Shown: positions 1-9,043, numbered from the stretch's first letter. The stretch is DNA of 64,000 nucleotides from Pseudomonas sp. PH1b (GCF_000633395.1 NZ_AYMU01000001.1:494753-558752), one strand, 5' to 3'. Numbers and translations: made by a program. Notes: generated from the sequence alone by a model not told the origin.

Positions 1-728
1 ATCTGCAGGCGGACCGGCGCCGGGCCCACCAGGATCAGACGGTTGCTGCGGGCATCGCCGATAGCCTTGGCACTGCTCATGGCGCCGTTGTTGTCGGTCA
101 GGCTGTCGCTCAGGGTCTTGGCCACGTCGCCAGCCCAGGCGTGCTTGAGCTGGAGGATATTGAACTGGCGGCCACCGGCGTTATCCAGTTCCTGGATCAC
201 CTGGCGCACCCGCTGCACGTTGTTGGCGCTGTCGGACACCACCAGCGCGTTGGCGGTGGTGGACGGCGCCATGTAGGCGTCCGCGGCCACCAGCGGGCGC
301 ACGGCCGCCGCCACTTCGCTGGCATTGGAGTTGCTCAGTTCGATGACTTGGGTGACGAACTCATCGCTGCCACCGCTGGGTTCGGCATGGGCCTTGGTCT
401 TGGCCTCGGCCACCGGCAGGATCAGCACCCGGTCGCCCTGGTCCATGGCCGCATAGCCCTGGCTGCGCAGGGCGGTGAGGAACAGCGAGTAGATGCCCTT
501 CTGGTCCATCGCGGTGCTCGATTGCACCGTGACCTTGCCGCTCAGGCGCGGGTCGAGAATCATCGTCTTGCCGGTGATCTGGCCCACCTCGTTGACCAGG
601 TCGCGCAGCTCGGCGTCTTTCATGTTCAAGGTCCACTGCTGCTCGGCAGTGTTCTTTTCCGCCGCCTGCAAGGGGCTGATCAAGGTGCCGAGGGCCAGCA
701 GGGAGCCGGCGATAAATGCTCGTTTCAT
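1..728 (-). CDS. gspD: Type II secretion system secretin GspD (N-terminal part, runs off window)
   Basis: The first 242 residues of an outer-membrane secretin are visible; the rest lies beyond the left edge. The protein starts with a Sec signal peptide (MKRAFIAGSLLALGTL...) ending near LQA-AEK. There is no lipobox cysteine, so it is unlike the lipoprotein secretin HxcQ. The mature part begins with the N0 domain (WTLNMKDAELRDLVNEVGQI, GKTMILDP, GKVTV) and continues into the first N1 repeat with the typical phrases VTQVIELSNSNASEVAAAVRPL and ANALVVSD. GspD forms the outer-membrane channel through which folded exoproteins leave the periplasm. It lies 11 bp downstream of the gspC-like gene in the same operon, whose upstream members are two LPMO genes, which are plausible substrates. 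Family assignment is firm; the xcp or hxc subtype cannot be told from this fragment. Confidence 0.93.
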   Translation of the reverse strand, partial: MKRAFIAGSLLALGTLISPLQAAEKNTAEQQWTLNMKDAELRDLVNEVGQITGKTMILDPRLSGKVTVQSSTAMDQKGIYSLFLTALRSQGYAAMDQGDRVLILPVAEAKTKAHAEPSGGSDEFVTQVIELSNSNASEVAAAVRPLVAADAYMAPSTTANALVVSDSANNVQRVRQVIQELDNAGGRQFNILQLKHAWAGDVAKTLSDSLTDNNGAMSSAKAIGDARSNRLILVGPAPVRLQ

Positions 729-739
729 GGGGTCAGGGT

Positions 740-1270
740 TCACAAGGATGAGGGGGATTGGAGAGCGCCGCCGGCATTGGCGGTACGGCTCGTCGGGTCG
801 CGGCCGTCCGGCGGCAGGGGGACCAGCAAGGTCGAAGTGGGGGCCAGCGACAGTGACTGCTCTTCACCGAAACGCTGGATCGAGACTTCCTGGGGGCCGA
901 TCCGGCGCAGGCTGCCGCCCCCTGGAAGGGCTTCGCCGATCCGGTAGAAACGGCTGCCTTCAGGCGACTCGATCAAGGCCCGGGATTGCTCGGGGTGGCG
1001 CTCCACCAGGCTGGCCAACAGGTTCAGGGGCACCCGTGGCTGGTTGCCGCTGGCCTCGGCCGGCAGTACCCCGAACAGGCGGGCGATGGCGGCGCTGTCC
1101 AGCACCGCGGGAGGCGCCGTGGGCGTCTGCACCGGCATTGGTTGCTGGACGCTGTGCAGGCGTTGGCTGAACTGCCAGGTGCCATGGCCCAGCCAGCCGA
1201 ACCAGCCGGCCAGGAGCAGCAAAGCGCCGGCCCAGAGGCCGGCGCGTGGAGGAAGGCGCAAGCGGTTCAC
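740..1270 (-). CDS. gspC: GspC-like type II secretion inner-membrane protein
   Basis: A 176-residue bitopic protein: a short basic N-terminus, one membrane helix (about residues 12-28, LWAGALLLLAGWFGWLG), then a periplasmic region with a homology-region-like stretch (residues 55-150: DSAAIARLFG, LLASLVERHPEQSRALI, GSRFYRIGE, VSIQRFGEEQSL). That pattern matches GspC, which connects the inner-membrane platform to the secretin; the C-terminal PDZ domain of longer GspC proteins is absent. The start is GTG and overlaps the stop of the cytochrome gene (GTGA), implying translational coupling. gspD follows after 11 bp. Function follows from position and fold pattern rather than from a strongly conserved motif. 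Confidence 0.75.
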   Translation of the reverse strand: MNRLRLPPRAGLWAGALLLLAGWFGWLGHGTWQFSQRLHSVQQPMPVQTPTAPPAVLDSAAIARLFGVLPAEASGNQPRVPLNLLASLVERHPEQSRALIESPEGSRFYRIGEALPGGGSLRRIGPQEVSIQRFGEEQSLSLAPTSTLLVPLPPDGRDPTSRTANAGGALQSPSSL

Positions 1271-1773
1271 AGCGACATGCGCTGCAGCAGCTTTTCACCG
1301 CGCCAATGATGCACGGCCACGGCGGCGACATGGCCGATCACCAGCAGGGCCAGGGCGACGCAGGCGTATTTGTGCACCCTGTTGAAAAAATCGGTGAGCA
1401 GCGGTTCCTGCAGCGGTTGGGGCAGGTGCATGAGGCCGAAGACATTGATCGGTCGCTCCATCATCAGCACCCCGGTGACCAGCACCAGGCCGGTCATGAC
1501 GTAGAGTGCCAGGTGGCCGGCCTTGGCCAGCAGGCCGAGGATCCGGTGGGCCTGGGCCGGCGGGTGACGATCCAGGGCACAGAGAATTCGCAGGCCGAAC
1601 AGCGGAATCAGCAGGAAGGTCAACGACACGTTGATGAAGTTGAGGCCTTCGGCGATGGCGGTGGGCAGGGTGAGCAGGGCGTTGCCGAAACCGGTGACCG
1701 TCGCCCAGAGAATGATGGCGGCGAACGTCCAGTGCAGCAGTACCTGAAGCTTCGAGTAAGTGATTGAACTCAT
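1267..1773 (-). CDS. Cytochrome b561-type membrane protein
   Basis: A 168-residue protein with four predicted membrane helices (about residues 9-30, 40-60, 83-104, 133-155). Histidines sit where b561/NiFe-hydrogenase b-type cytochromes bind two haems: LLHWTF in helix 1, KAGHLALY in helix 3, RVHKYACVAL and VIGHVAAVAVHHW in helix 4. Such proteins pass electrons across the inner membrane between quinones and periplasmic acceptors. The chosen start (MSSITYSKLQ) is the point where family similarity begins; the frame stays open for another 33 codons but through the hairpin region. It lies between an LPMO gene and gspC, overlapping gspC by 4 bp. A link to the reductant demand of LPMOs is inferred from context only. 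Confidence 0.85.
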   Translation of the reverse strand: MSSITYSKLQVLLHWTFAAIILWATVTGFGNALLTLPTAIAEGLNFINVSLTFLLIPLFGLRILCALDRHPPAQAHRILGLLAKAGHLALYVMTGLVLVTGVLMMERPINVFGLMHLPQPLQEPLLTDFFNRVHKYACVALALLVIGHVAAVAVHHWRGEKLLQRMSL

Positions 1774-1793
1774 GGGGGCTGTTCCGGCAAAGG

Positions 1794-1819
1794 GAACGTG
1801 GCGCCGGAGCGCCACGTTC
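1794..1819 (-). terminator. Strong intra-operon hairpin between LPMO gene and cytochrome gene
   Basis: A perfect 11-bp inverted repeat (GAACGTGGCGC, 4-nt loop, GCGCCACGTTC) lies between the stop of the LPMO gene and the start of the cytochrome b gene. On the minus strand it is not followed by a clear T run (CCCTTTGCC). It is therefore more likely a partial terminator or mRNA-stabilising stem than a full terminator. It could set high LPMO and lower secretion-gene transcript levels. Confidence 0.55.
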
Positions 1820-1838
1820 GGGTTGACGAGGTCGAGAC

Positions 1839-3359
1839 TTACTTGGCGATCCAGGCGTTGTCCCATGCCCAACCTACACCGGGCTCATAGGCGTTATTGG
1901 CGCTGGTCCACTGGGTGCACCAACCGCTGTACGGGTGGGGTTTGCACTCGTAGGTCTTGCCGGTCTTGGGTTGCAGCACCACGGTGCCGGCCTTGTAGGC
2001 TTTCAGTCCGTTGGGGAACACGTAGTCGTACTTGCCTTCGCCACCACCGGTGTCTTCATCCTTGAGCAGGAAGCTGGCGCCTTGTTGCAGCAGCTCGCCT
2101 TTCTTCGAGGTGGCCACGACGGTCAGGTCGTACTTGCCGGCGCTCTGACCGATGAGGGGCATGGAGAAGTGCGGGGTGTTGCCCGGAGGCGCTTGCTGGA
2201 AGGCGACGCTTTCACCCTTGGCGTTGAACACCGTGGCCTTCACGGTGTAGTCGCCGCCCTTGGCGATGGCGTTGAAGTGCAGGTCGGCCTTGCCATCCTT
2301 CAGGGTGTACTCGGGCTGCATGCCGGTGATGGTCAGCTCGCCTGGCTTGGCGGCCTGTTCCTTGTCGATCATCACGTTGTTGATGTCGCTGCCCTTCTTG
2401 ACCAGGATGTCGTTCTTGCCGAAGTTCGGTACCACTTCGTCCTTGTCGTTGAGCAGGCCCATCTGGTAGCCCTGCTTGGCGGCGTTGACCTTCTTCGCCA
2501 GTTCGTGCGGCCAGACATCGGCCTTGGCCAGCTCGGCGGAGTTGATCTCCAGCACCACTTGCTTGGCGTTGATCTCGCCCTGGGCGTTGAACACCCGGGT
2601 CTTGACCTTGTCGCCGATGCTCAGGGCTTCGGGCTGTACCGCGCCGACGGTGGTCCAGGTCGAAGGAATCACCGCGCCGTTGTCGATGTTCAGGTCGACC
2701 ACCTGGTAGAAGGTCGCGTCGGTGTCGTGGACTTTCCAGGTCGCCAGCAGGACGTGATAACCGCTGCGGTCAGACGGGATGTTCACGGTGTGCTGGGTGC
2801 GGCCACCGGCTGGCGCAGGGACGTTCAGGGCTGGCCATGGCTCGTCGAGCAGTGGGGTCTTCTCGAAGGAATCACGGGTCAGGGGCTGGTTCGGGTTCCA
2901 GTCTTTCTTGGTGATGTAGAACTGCCAGTAGCGGGTGGCGTGACCGGCCTTGTAGAGCCAGGTGAACGTCTGTGGGCCCGGCTTGATGGTGTTTTTGGTC
3001 CAGCGTGTGGCCGACTGTTCGTTGAGTTCGGAGAAGCGCGCCAGGCCACCGGCAGGAATGGTGCCGTTGGCCGGGCCGCACTTGGTGAAGTCACCGGTGC
3101 AGGCCTGGGCGCTGCTCGGGTAGTGGGAGATGGCGCCTTCGCCCGGACGACCGATGTACTCGGTGCTTTGCGGTTCGTAGGTTACCGCGCCGCAGTTGGC
3201 GTTCAGCTTGCCGCCATCGGAGTGGCACATGAAGGCGCGGGATTTCGGGCTCTCGATGTAGCCGTGAGCGGATGCCTGTTGCGCGGCGAGGCCGGCAACG
3301 CTCATGGCCAGGACCAGGGGCAGTTTGAGGAACGAGCGGGCTTGTGTGGTGTTGATCAT
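1839..3359 (-). CDS. Secreted chitin-type lytic polysaccharide monooxygenase, GbpA-like (paralogue 1)
   Basis: A 506-residue secreted copper enzyme for oxidative cleavage of crystalline chitin-like polysaccharide. The start MINTTQARSF is preceded by AAGG 8 nt upstream. The signal peptide ends ...QQASA, leaving His1 as the mature N-terminus (HGYIESPKSRAF). With the second histidine in KAGHATRYWQFY this forms the AA10 copper brace; several cysteines (MCHSDGG, NANCG, QACTGDF, KCGPANG) follow the family pattern. After the AA10 domain (to about residue 215) come two GbpA-like middle domains (about 225-420) and a C-terminal chitin-binding CBM5/12-type module with paired aromatics (KTYECKPHPYSGWCTQW). 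Length and order match Vibrio GbpA (about 485 aa). It probably uses the T2SS encoded downstream. It shares its full layout with the neighbouring paralogue, so the pair arose by duplication. Confidence 0.93.
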   Translation of the reverse strand: MINTTQARSFLKLPLVLAMSVAGLAAQQASAHGYIESPKSRAFMCHSDGGKLNANCGAVTYEPQSTEYIGRPGEGAISHYPSSAQACTGDFTKCGPANGTIPAGGLARFSELNEQSATRWTKNTIKPGPQTFTWLYKAGHATRYWQFYITKKDWNPNQPLTRDSFEKTPLLDEPWPALNVPAPAGGRTQHTVNIPSDRSGYHVLLATWKVHDTDATFYQVVDLNIDNGAVIPSTWTTVGAVQPEALSIGDKVKTRVFNAQGEINAKQVVLEINSAELAKADVWPHELAKKVNAAKQGYQMGLLNDKDEVVPNFGKNDILVKKGSDINNVMIDKEQAAKPGELTITGMQPEYTLKDGKADLHFNAIAKGGDYTVKATVFNAKGESVAFQQAPPGNTPHFSMPLIGQSAGKYDLTVVATSKKGELLQQGASFLLKDEDTGGGEGKYDYVFPNGLKAYKAGTVVLQPKTGKTYECKPHPYSGWCTQWTSANNAYEPGVGWAWDNAWIAK

Positions 3360-3594
3360 TGAAAAAGCCTTGAGCAATTAAAAAGATACAAAAGCTCCCT
3401 GGGGGGGACGGGGGGCCGATGTACAGCGCTGGCATCCTTGCCCGCACATCCCCGGGAACAATCACAGGCTACGTGGCGGGGTGCCGGGGGCCCATCGGAC
3501 GAGTACTAGAGTCCGATGGAGCAGATGTTTCAGGTCATTGCACGACAGCCGTCGAGGGAGCCGTGCGGCACGCCGGGGCCGGGGATTGCCAGGC

Positions 3595-3626
3595 AAAAAA
3601 AAGCGTGGCACTTGCGTGCCACGCTC
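3595..3626 (-). terminator. Rho-independent terminator of LPMO paralogue 2
   Basis: A perfect 10-bp stem (AGCGTGGCAC, loop GCAA, GTGCCACGCT on the minus strand) is followed directly by nine T residues. It lies 26 bp after the stop of the upstream LPMO gene and gives that gene its own transcription unit. The remaining 230 bp up to the next LPMO start must hold that gene's promoter, but no clear -35/-10 pair was picked out. Confidence 0.93.
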
Positions 3627-3651
3627 AAGGGTCAAGCCTGGGTGCTAGTGG

Positions 3652-5217
3652 TCATTGGCGATCCCAGGCCATGGTCCAGTGGCTGCCGGAGCCGGGCTCG
3701 TACTGGGTCGCTCCGGCTTTCCACTGCAGGCAGTAGCCGCCGTAGGGGAAGGGCTTGCACTTGTAGGTCTTGCCGTCCTTGGGTTGCAGCACCAGGGTGC
3801 CGGCCTTGTAGCTGCTCAGGCCCTCGGGGAACACGTGGTCGTACTTGGCGCCTTCGCCCGGCTTGCCGCCGCCTTCGCCCGGCGGGGTGCCGCCACCGGT
3901 GTTGCCTTCGACCTTGACGGAGAAGCTGTGGGTCTGCTGCATCAATTGGCCTTTCTTCGAGCTGGAGACCACTACCAGGTCGTACTTGCCGGACTTGATG
4001 CCTTTGAGCGAAATCGAGAAATGCGGGGTCAGGTTGCCGACCGGCGCGTGCTCGTAGGCCAGGGTCTGGCCGGCGCTGTCGAACACCTTGGCGTAGACCA
4101 TGAACTCGTCTTTCGGGTCGTTGGCCTTGACGATGGCATTGAAGTGCAGATCGACCTGGCCGTTGTTCGCGGTGTATTCGGGCTGCAGGCCGGTGACGCT
4201 GAGTTCGCTTGGCTGGCCGGCCAGTTCCTTGGCGATGATCACGTTACTGATGTCACTGCCTTTCTTGACGAAGATGCTGTTCTTGCCCAGGTTGGGCTTG
4301 ATCTGGTCCTGGTCGTCGAGGATGCCCATCTGATAGCCGAGCTTGGCGGCGTTGACCTTCTTCGCCAGTTCGAACGGCCAGACGTTTTCGTTGGCCAGCT
4401 CGGGCGAATCGATGCTCAGCACTACCTGCTTGGCGCTCTGCTCGGAGCTGGTGAAGACCCGGGTCATGACCTTGTCGCCGACCTTCAATGGCTCGGGCTG
4501 CACGGCGCCGATGTCGTTCCATTGCGATGGCACGGCATTGGCGTTGTCGATGTTCAGGTCGATCACCGAGTAGAAGGTGTTGGAGTTGTCGTGGACCTTC
4601 CAGGTGGCCAGCAGCACGTGGTAGCCGCTGCGGTCCGCCGGAATGTTGACCTGGTGCTTGGTGGTCTCGCCACCCTTGGCCGGCATGCTGCCGTTCCACT
4701 TCTCATCCAGCAGCGGGGTCATCTCGAAGGAGTCGCGGGTCAGCGGCTGGTTCGGGTTCCAGTCTTTCTTGGTGATGTAGAACTGCCAGTAGCGAGTGGC
4801 GTGCCCGGCGGTGTATTTCCAGGTGAAGGTCTGCAGGCCGGGCTTGATGGTGTTCTTGGCCCAGCGGGTACTGGACTGCTCGTTGAGCTTGGCGAAGCCG
4901 ATCATGCCGCCGGCGGCGATGGTGCCATTGGCCGGGCCACAGACACGAAAGTCGCCGGTGCAGGCCTGGGCATTACTGGGGAAGTGCTCGCGGCCGCCGC
5001 CAGGGGTGCCGAAGTATTCGACGCTCTGCGGTTCGTACATGACCGGGCCGCAGTTGGCGTTCTGGCCGCCACCGCCTGAGCTGCACATGAACGAACGGGC
5101 TTTCGGGCTTTCGATGTAGCCGTGGGCGCTGGCTTGCTGGGCGGCAAGCGCGGCCATGCCAATCGCCATGGCCAGCGGAAGTTTGAGGAATGAACGGGCT
5201 CGGTGCAACGTGATCAT
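3652..5217 (-). CDS. Secreted chitin-type lytic polysaccharide monooxygenase, GbpA-like (paralogue 2)
   Basis: A 521-residue paralogue of the adjacent LPMO with the same order: signal peptide ending QQASA, mature His1 (HGYIESPKARSF), second copper histidine in TAGHATRYWQFY, two GbpA middle domains and a C-terminal CBM5/12-type module (KTYKCKPFPYGGYCLQW). It differs by a flexible Gly/Pro/Glu linker (GGGTPPGEGGGKPGEG, about residues 440-457) before the binding module, which the other copy has only as a short GGGEG stretch. The start is preceded by TAAGGATCAATCG, a good ribosome binding site. A strong terminator follows, so it is separately transcribed. A role in chitin use, or in surface or host binding as for GbpA and CbpD, is family knowledge. 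Confidence 0.93.
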   Translation of the reverse strand: MITLHRARSFLKLPLAMAIGMAALAAQQASAHGYIESPKARSFMCSSGGGGQNANCGPVMYEPQSVEYFGTPGGGREHFPSNAQACTGDFRVCGPANGTIAAGGMIGFAKLNEQSSTRWAKNTIKPGLQTFTWKYTAGHATRYWQFYITKKDWNPNQPLTRDSFEMTPLLDEKWNGSMPAKGGETTKHQVNIPADRSGYHVLLATWKVHDNSNTFYSVIDLNIDNANAVPSQWNDIGAVQPEPLKVGDKVMTRVFTSSEQSAKQVVLSIDSPELANENVWPFELAKKVNAAKLGYQMGILDDQDQIKPNLGKNSIFVKKGSDISNVIIAKELAGQPSELSVTGLQPEYTANNGQVDLHFNAIVKANDPKDEFMVYAKVFDSAGQTLAYEHAPVGNLTPHFSISLKGIKSGKYDLVVVSSSKKGQLMQQTHSFSVKVEGNTGGGTPPGEGGGKPGEGAKYDHVFPEGLSSYKAGTLVLQPKDGKTYKCKPFPYGGYCLQWKAGATQYEPGSGSHWTMAWDRQ

Positions 5218-5353
5218 CGATTGATCCTTAGTTGGAAATTATTGGATTCAACAGGCGATCGTGGGGAAGGAGGTCATGGCTCAAGTTGAGACTGGCATCC
5301 CTGTCTGGCGCCCCCCGAAAGCAGGCGCCAGAGTAGGAAGAACAGCCTGTGGA

Positions 5354-8300
5354 TCACATCGGACCAGTACGAGAGTGCAGCAGCGGGGCCCGGGCGATGC
5401 CTCGCGACCAGGGCTTGAGCGGCTGGCGCAAGGCGGCGAGGTCGGCCTTGGCCTGCTCGAAGATCCGCTCCATGGCGGCCAGCAAGGTGGCCTGGCAGCG
5501 GCGAATGGCCTCTGGCTGGAGCACGTTGACCTGACGCAATCCGTGGCAGGCGGCAGCCATTTCGCCGGCATCGATCAGGCAGGCCACGCCGCTCAGGCGA
5601 TGGCTCAGGTCGCCGAGGGTGTGGGAGGCGGCGACCAGGTCGGCCTCGCGCAGCTGCTGGATTTCCTGCTGCAGGTTCTTGGTCAGCTCCAGCAGAATTC
5701 GCCGCCGCAGGATCGAGCTGTTACGGCCCACTTCGTCCAGGTGGTCGAGGCTGAACGCACGGTCCTGCTCCGGCTCCTCCTCCGGCGCCAGCGGGTTGCT
5801 CAGGACTTCCTGCAGGCGTGCCAGGGTCACCGGCTTGATCATCAGGTCGTTCATCCCGGCGTTGGAGCACTGGGTGGCCTCGTTGCTCAGGGCGCTGGCG
5901 GTGTAGCCGATGATCAAGCGCGGCGTGCAGCCCCGGCGCTGCTCGTCTTCGCGAACGGCACGGGTCAGAGCGTAGCCGTCCATCTCCGGCATGTTGCAGT
6001 CGCTGATCAGCACGTCATACGGTTCTTCGGCCAAGGCCAGCAGTGCCTCTTCGCCGCTGCACACGTGTTGCGCCTGGTGGCCCAGGCGGGCCAGTTGCAG
6101 GGTCAGCACCAGGCCGTTGGTGGACACATCGTCCACCACCAGCACCCGCAGGGCCTTGGCCGCCTGCTGCTCCGGCGCCAGGGGCTCGGGTGCCTGCACC
6201 AGCGGCAACTGCCAGCTCAGGGGCAGTTCCACATGCACGCTGCAGCCCTGGCCGGGCTCGCTTTCCAGCCAGATATGGCCATCCATCAACTGGGTCAGCT
6301 GGCTGCAGATGCTCAGCCCCAGGCCGGAGCCGCCGTACAGGTGGGCGGTGCGCGCGCTGGCCTGGCGATAGGGCTCGAAGATCAACGGCTGCAGGGCCTG
6401 GGGGATGCCGATGCCGCTGTCGCGGACCGTCAGGGTCAGCAGACTGACGCCTTCGCGCAGGGCAGTTTCCTTGACCCGAGCGTGGATGCTGCCCTGGTCG
6501 GTGAATTTCAGCGCGTTGCTGATCAGGTTGTGGAAAATCTGCTGCAGGCGCAGCGAGTCGACCCAGTACACCCGCTGGCGGTCGGCCTGGTAGTCGAAAT
6601 GCAACTGCAGGTTCTTTTCCCGAGCCTGGACGGCGAACAGGCCGAGGCTGTTGTTGAGCAGCGGTTCCAGCGCGGTGGGGTGAGGGGCCAGCTGCATCAG
6701 GCCGCTCTCGATCTTGTCCATGTCGAGGATATTGCCGACCAGGTCGATCATCGAGGTCGCCGACTGCTGGGCCACCCTCAGGTTGTGCGAAGGCGTGCTG
6801 CGGCCGCTGGTTTCCAGTTCCAGCAGCCCCACCAGGGCATTGAGCGGGGTGCGCAGCTCGTGGCTCATGGAGGCGAGGAACTCGCTTTTGGCGGCGCTGG
6901 CCTTGAGCGCGACCTGCTTGGCTTCGCGCAGCTTGATTTCCAGGTGCTTGCGTTCGGAGATGTCCAGCCAGCCCCCCAGCAGGCCCTGCAACTGGCCGCG
7001 GGCGCTGTAGAACGGCACCAGCCACTGATACAGGTAGTGCTGCTCGCCCTTGATCATCAAGCTGGTGTCGAGAAAACGCGGCCGGTGGTTGTGCAAGAGT
7101 TGCTGGTGTTCGTCCTGCAGGATCCGCGCGAATTCCGCGGGCATGTTGAGCTGCTCGGTGGGCAGGCAGCCAGTAACCTGGTCCTCGGAAGTGGTGAAGA
7201 ACTCTTCATAGGCGCGGTTGCAGGTGCTCAATCGCCCCGCCAGGTCGCACACGTACAACGGGGTCGGCAGACCGTTGAGCAGGGAAAACTGGAACGCCAG
7301 GCGGTCCTGCAGCCGGGTCTGGGCGATGAGCCGCTCCTTGACCTGGATCTTCAACCGCCAGTTCCACACCAGGGACAGGCCGAAGATCACCAGCACCACC
7401 ACGCCGACATGCCAGGCCTGCTCGGCGGCCCATTTCCAGAAGTTGTCCCGGGGGCGCTCGGCGATCACCTGGATGTCGCTCTGGGGCGTGCGCGACAGCG
7501 AGTCCAGCAGCTTGTCGAGGATACTCAGCAGTTCGCCGGCATCGGCGCTCACGGAAAACTGATGGGGGGTAGGCGTGGCCTTGATCGACAGGCCGTATTT
7601 CAGGCCCGGCCCGGGTTGGGTCTGGCCGGCGCTGGGGCTGTCCAGGGTGGCATCGACCTGGCGCTGGAGCACCAGGTCCAGGGATTGTTGGTAGTTCTCG
7701 GTGAGCAGCAGCTGGATCCGCGGGTAGCGCGTGCGCAGATGCTCGTACAGCGGATGAAAGCGCGACAGGGCCAGACGCCGGCCTTCCATGGCCTCCAGGG
7801 AGCTGGGGGAGCTGTCGCCATTGCGGATGATGAAGGTCCAGCTGCGGGTGCCGTAGGGCTGGCTGAGCAGCACCCTGCGCGCGCCTTCGCCGATCCCCAG
7901 GGCTCGGCTGCTCAGGTCGGCGCTGCCTTTGCTCAGTTGTTCCAGGTCGTTGGTGCGCGACAGGCTCGGCTGAATGTTCAGTTTCAGGCGAAAGGCATCG
8001 GCCAGGGTTTGCAGCAGGTCGATGCTCAGCCCGGCCCACTGGCCGTCGCCGCTGCGGTACAGGTACGGCGGGGCCTCGTGGGCCAGCAGGTTGATCTGCG
8101 GGTGGTCCTTGAGCCAGGCGGTCTCCTGGGGGCTGAGCATGAAGGCATCGGTGGGCGAATAGGGAAACGGGCCGTGGCTGGCCTGTTGCTGGACCTTGAG
8201 CTTCTGCGCTTCGGGCACGGTGTGCAGCACATGGTTGAGCAGGGCCAGCAGGGTGGCCTGGTCGCTGCGTACGGCAAAGCCGAAGCCGGTGTTGGGCAGG

Positions 8301-9007
8301 AGTGCGGAAAACTTGTTGTGCAGGGCCAGGTCGGGGCGCGCACGAAGGTAGAGATTGGAGCGGAACTGATCGCCGATGAAGGCATCCGCCTCGCCCTGGG
8401 CCAGTTGCTCGAAGCCCAGCGCCGTGGTGCGCACCCGGCGTACCGTCGCCTGGGGGTACGCCGCGCGGACCCGATCGGCTTGCAGGTAGTTGTCCAGGAC
8501 CAGGACCTGCTTGCCCTTGAGGTCCAGGGGCAGGCTCTGATCGTTGATGCGGCCGACGATGATCGATTGGTTGCGCAGATAGGGCTGGCTCAGGCGCAGG
8601 TCCGGGTTGGCCGCCTCGAAGTCACTGGCGCGTGACAGCAGGTCGACCCGGTGTTCGCGCAGGGCATCGATGGCGGCCTGGGGGGAGGGCACCTCGACGT
8701 TCTGGAAATGCAGGTCGAGCTGTTCGCCGATCAGCTTCAGGTATTCATCGGAGATCGACTTCAGGACCTGGTTGCCGGCGCTTTCCAGGGGGCGTTCGGG
8801 GGGGACGATGCGGGCCACTTTGAGGGTCTTGCGGGGTAGGCTGTTGCGCATCGACAGCAGCTTGTTCAGGGGCAGGTTGCAGTCCGTTGCCGAGGCGCGC
8901 TCATCGGCGTCGGAGGTTGGCGCCAGGCCGAGGCTGGCCAGGGGAATGATCAGCAGGCAAAAGCGCTGCATCCTCCGGCGCACGAAGGAAAGCGAAATCA
9001 GGGGCAT
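5354..9007 (-). CDS. BvgS-type hybrid sensor histidine kinase (tandem SBP, PAS, HK, REC, Hpt)
   Basis: A 1217-residue unorthodox sensor kinase. It has an N-terminal signal/anchor, two periplasmic solute-binding (Venus-flytrap) domains (about residues 55-280 and 290-520), a membrane helix (about 530-552), a PAS domain (about 570-690) and a HisKA domain with phospho-acceptor His in SMSHELRTPLNALVG. An HATPase domain with DSGIGIP and GSGLGLSI motifs follows, then a receiver domain (LRVLVVDD, SDCNMPEMDGYALT) and a C-terminal Hpt domain with His in DLSHRLSGVACL. This matches the BvgS/EvgS/RocS phosphorelay family. It lies 36 bp downstream of its probable partner response regulator. The ligand is unknown. 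Targets are not shown by the sequence; the flanking LPMO genes or the CS1-type fimbriae are candidates because related Roc systems control fimbriae in P. aeruginosa. Confidence 0.95.
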   Translation of the reverse strand: MPLISLSFVRRRMQRFCLLIIPLASLGLAPTSDADERASATDCNLPLNKLLSMRNSLPRKTLKVARIVPPERPLESAGNQVLKSISDEYLKLIGEQLDLHFQNVEVPSPQAAIDALREHRVDLLSRASDFEAANPDLRLSQPYLRNQSIIVGRINDQSLPLDLKGKQVLVLDNYLQADRVRAAYPQATVRRVRTTALGFEQLAQGEADAFIGDQFRSNLYLRARPDLALHNKFSALLPNTGFGFAVRSDQATLLALLNHVLHTVPEAQKLKVQQQASHGPFPYSPTDAFMLSPQETAWLKDHPQINLLAHEAPPYLYRSGDGQWAGLSIDLLQTLADAFRLKLNIQPSLSRTNDLEQLSKGSADLSSRALGIGEGARRVLLSQPYGTRSWTFIIRNGDSSPSSLEAMEGRRLALSRFHPLYEHLRTRYPRIQLLLTENYQQSLDLVLQRQVDATLDSPSAGQTQPGPGLKYGLSIKATPTPHQFSVSADAGELLSILDKLLDSLSRTPQSDIQVIAERPRDNFWKWAAEQAWHVGVVVLVIFGLSLVWNWRLKIQVKERLIAQTRLQDRLAFQFSLLNGLPTPLYVCDLAGRLSTCNRAYEEFFTTSEDQVTGCLPTEQLNMPAEFARILQDEHQQLLHNHRPRFLDTSLMIKGEQHYLYQWLVPFYSARGQLQGLLGGWLDISERKHLEIKLREAKQVALKASAAKSEFLASMSHELRTPLNALVGLLELETSGRSTPSHNLRVAQQSATSMIDLVGNILDMDKIESGLMQLAPHPTALEPLLNNSLGLFAVQAREKNLQLHFDYQADRQRVYWVDSLRLQQIFHNLISNALKFTDQGSIHARVKETALREGVSLLTLTVRDSGIGIPQALQPLIFEPYRQASARTAHLYGGSGLGLSICSQLTQLMDGHIWLESEPGQGCSVHVELPLSWQLPLVQAPEPLAPEQQAAKALRVLVVDDVSTNGLVLTLQLARLGHQAQHVCSGEEALLALAEEPYDVLISDCNMPEMDGYALTRAVREDEQRRGCTPRLIIGYTASALSNEATQCSNAGMNDLMIKPVTLARLQEVLSNPLAPEEEPEQDRAFSLDHLDEVGRNSSILRRRILLELTKNLQQEIQQLREADLVAASHTLGDLSHRLSGVACLIDAGEMAAACHGLRQVNVLQPEAIRRCQATLLAAMERIFEQAKADLAALRQPLKPWSRGIARAPLLHSRTGPM

Positions 9008-9043
9008 AAGGGGGAAGCTCCGGGATCTGCCGCACTCGGCGAC

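Noticed and set aside
3360..3594. Small genes in the gap between the two LPMO genes
   Set aside because: Open frames here run into the neighbouring genes antisense and have no supporting signals; the region is best read as the promoter of LPMO paralogue 1 plus the terminator of paralogue 2.
5220..5235. TAAGGAT half of the regulator dyad upstream of LPMO paralogue 2
   Set aside because: It is the gene's ribosome binding site at normal spacing; the second half-site is missing.
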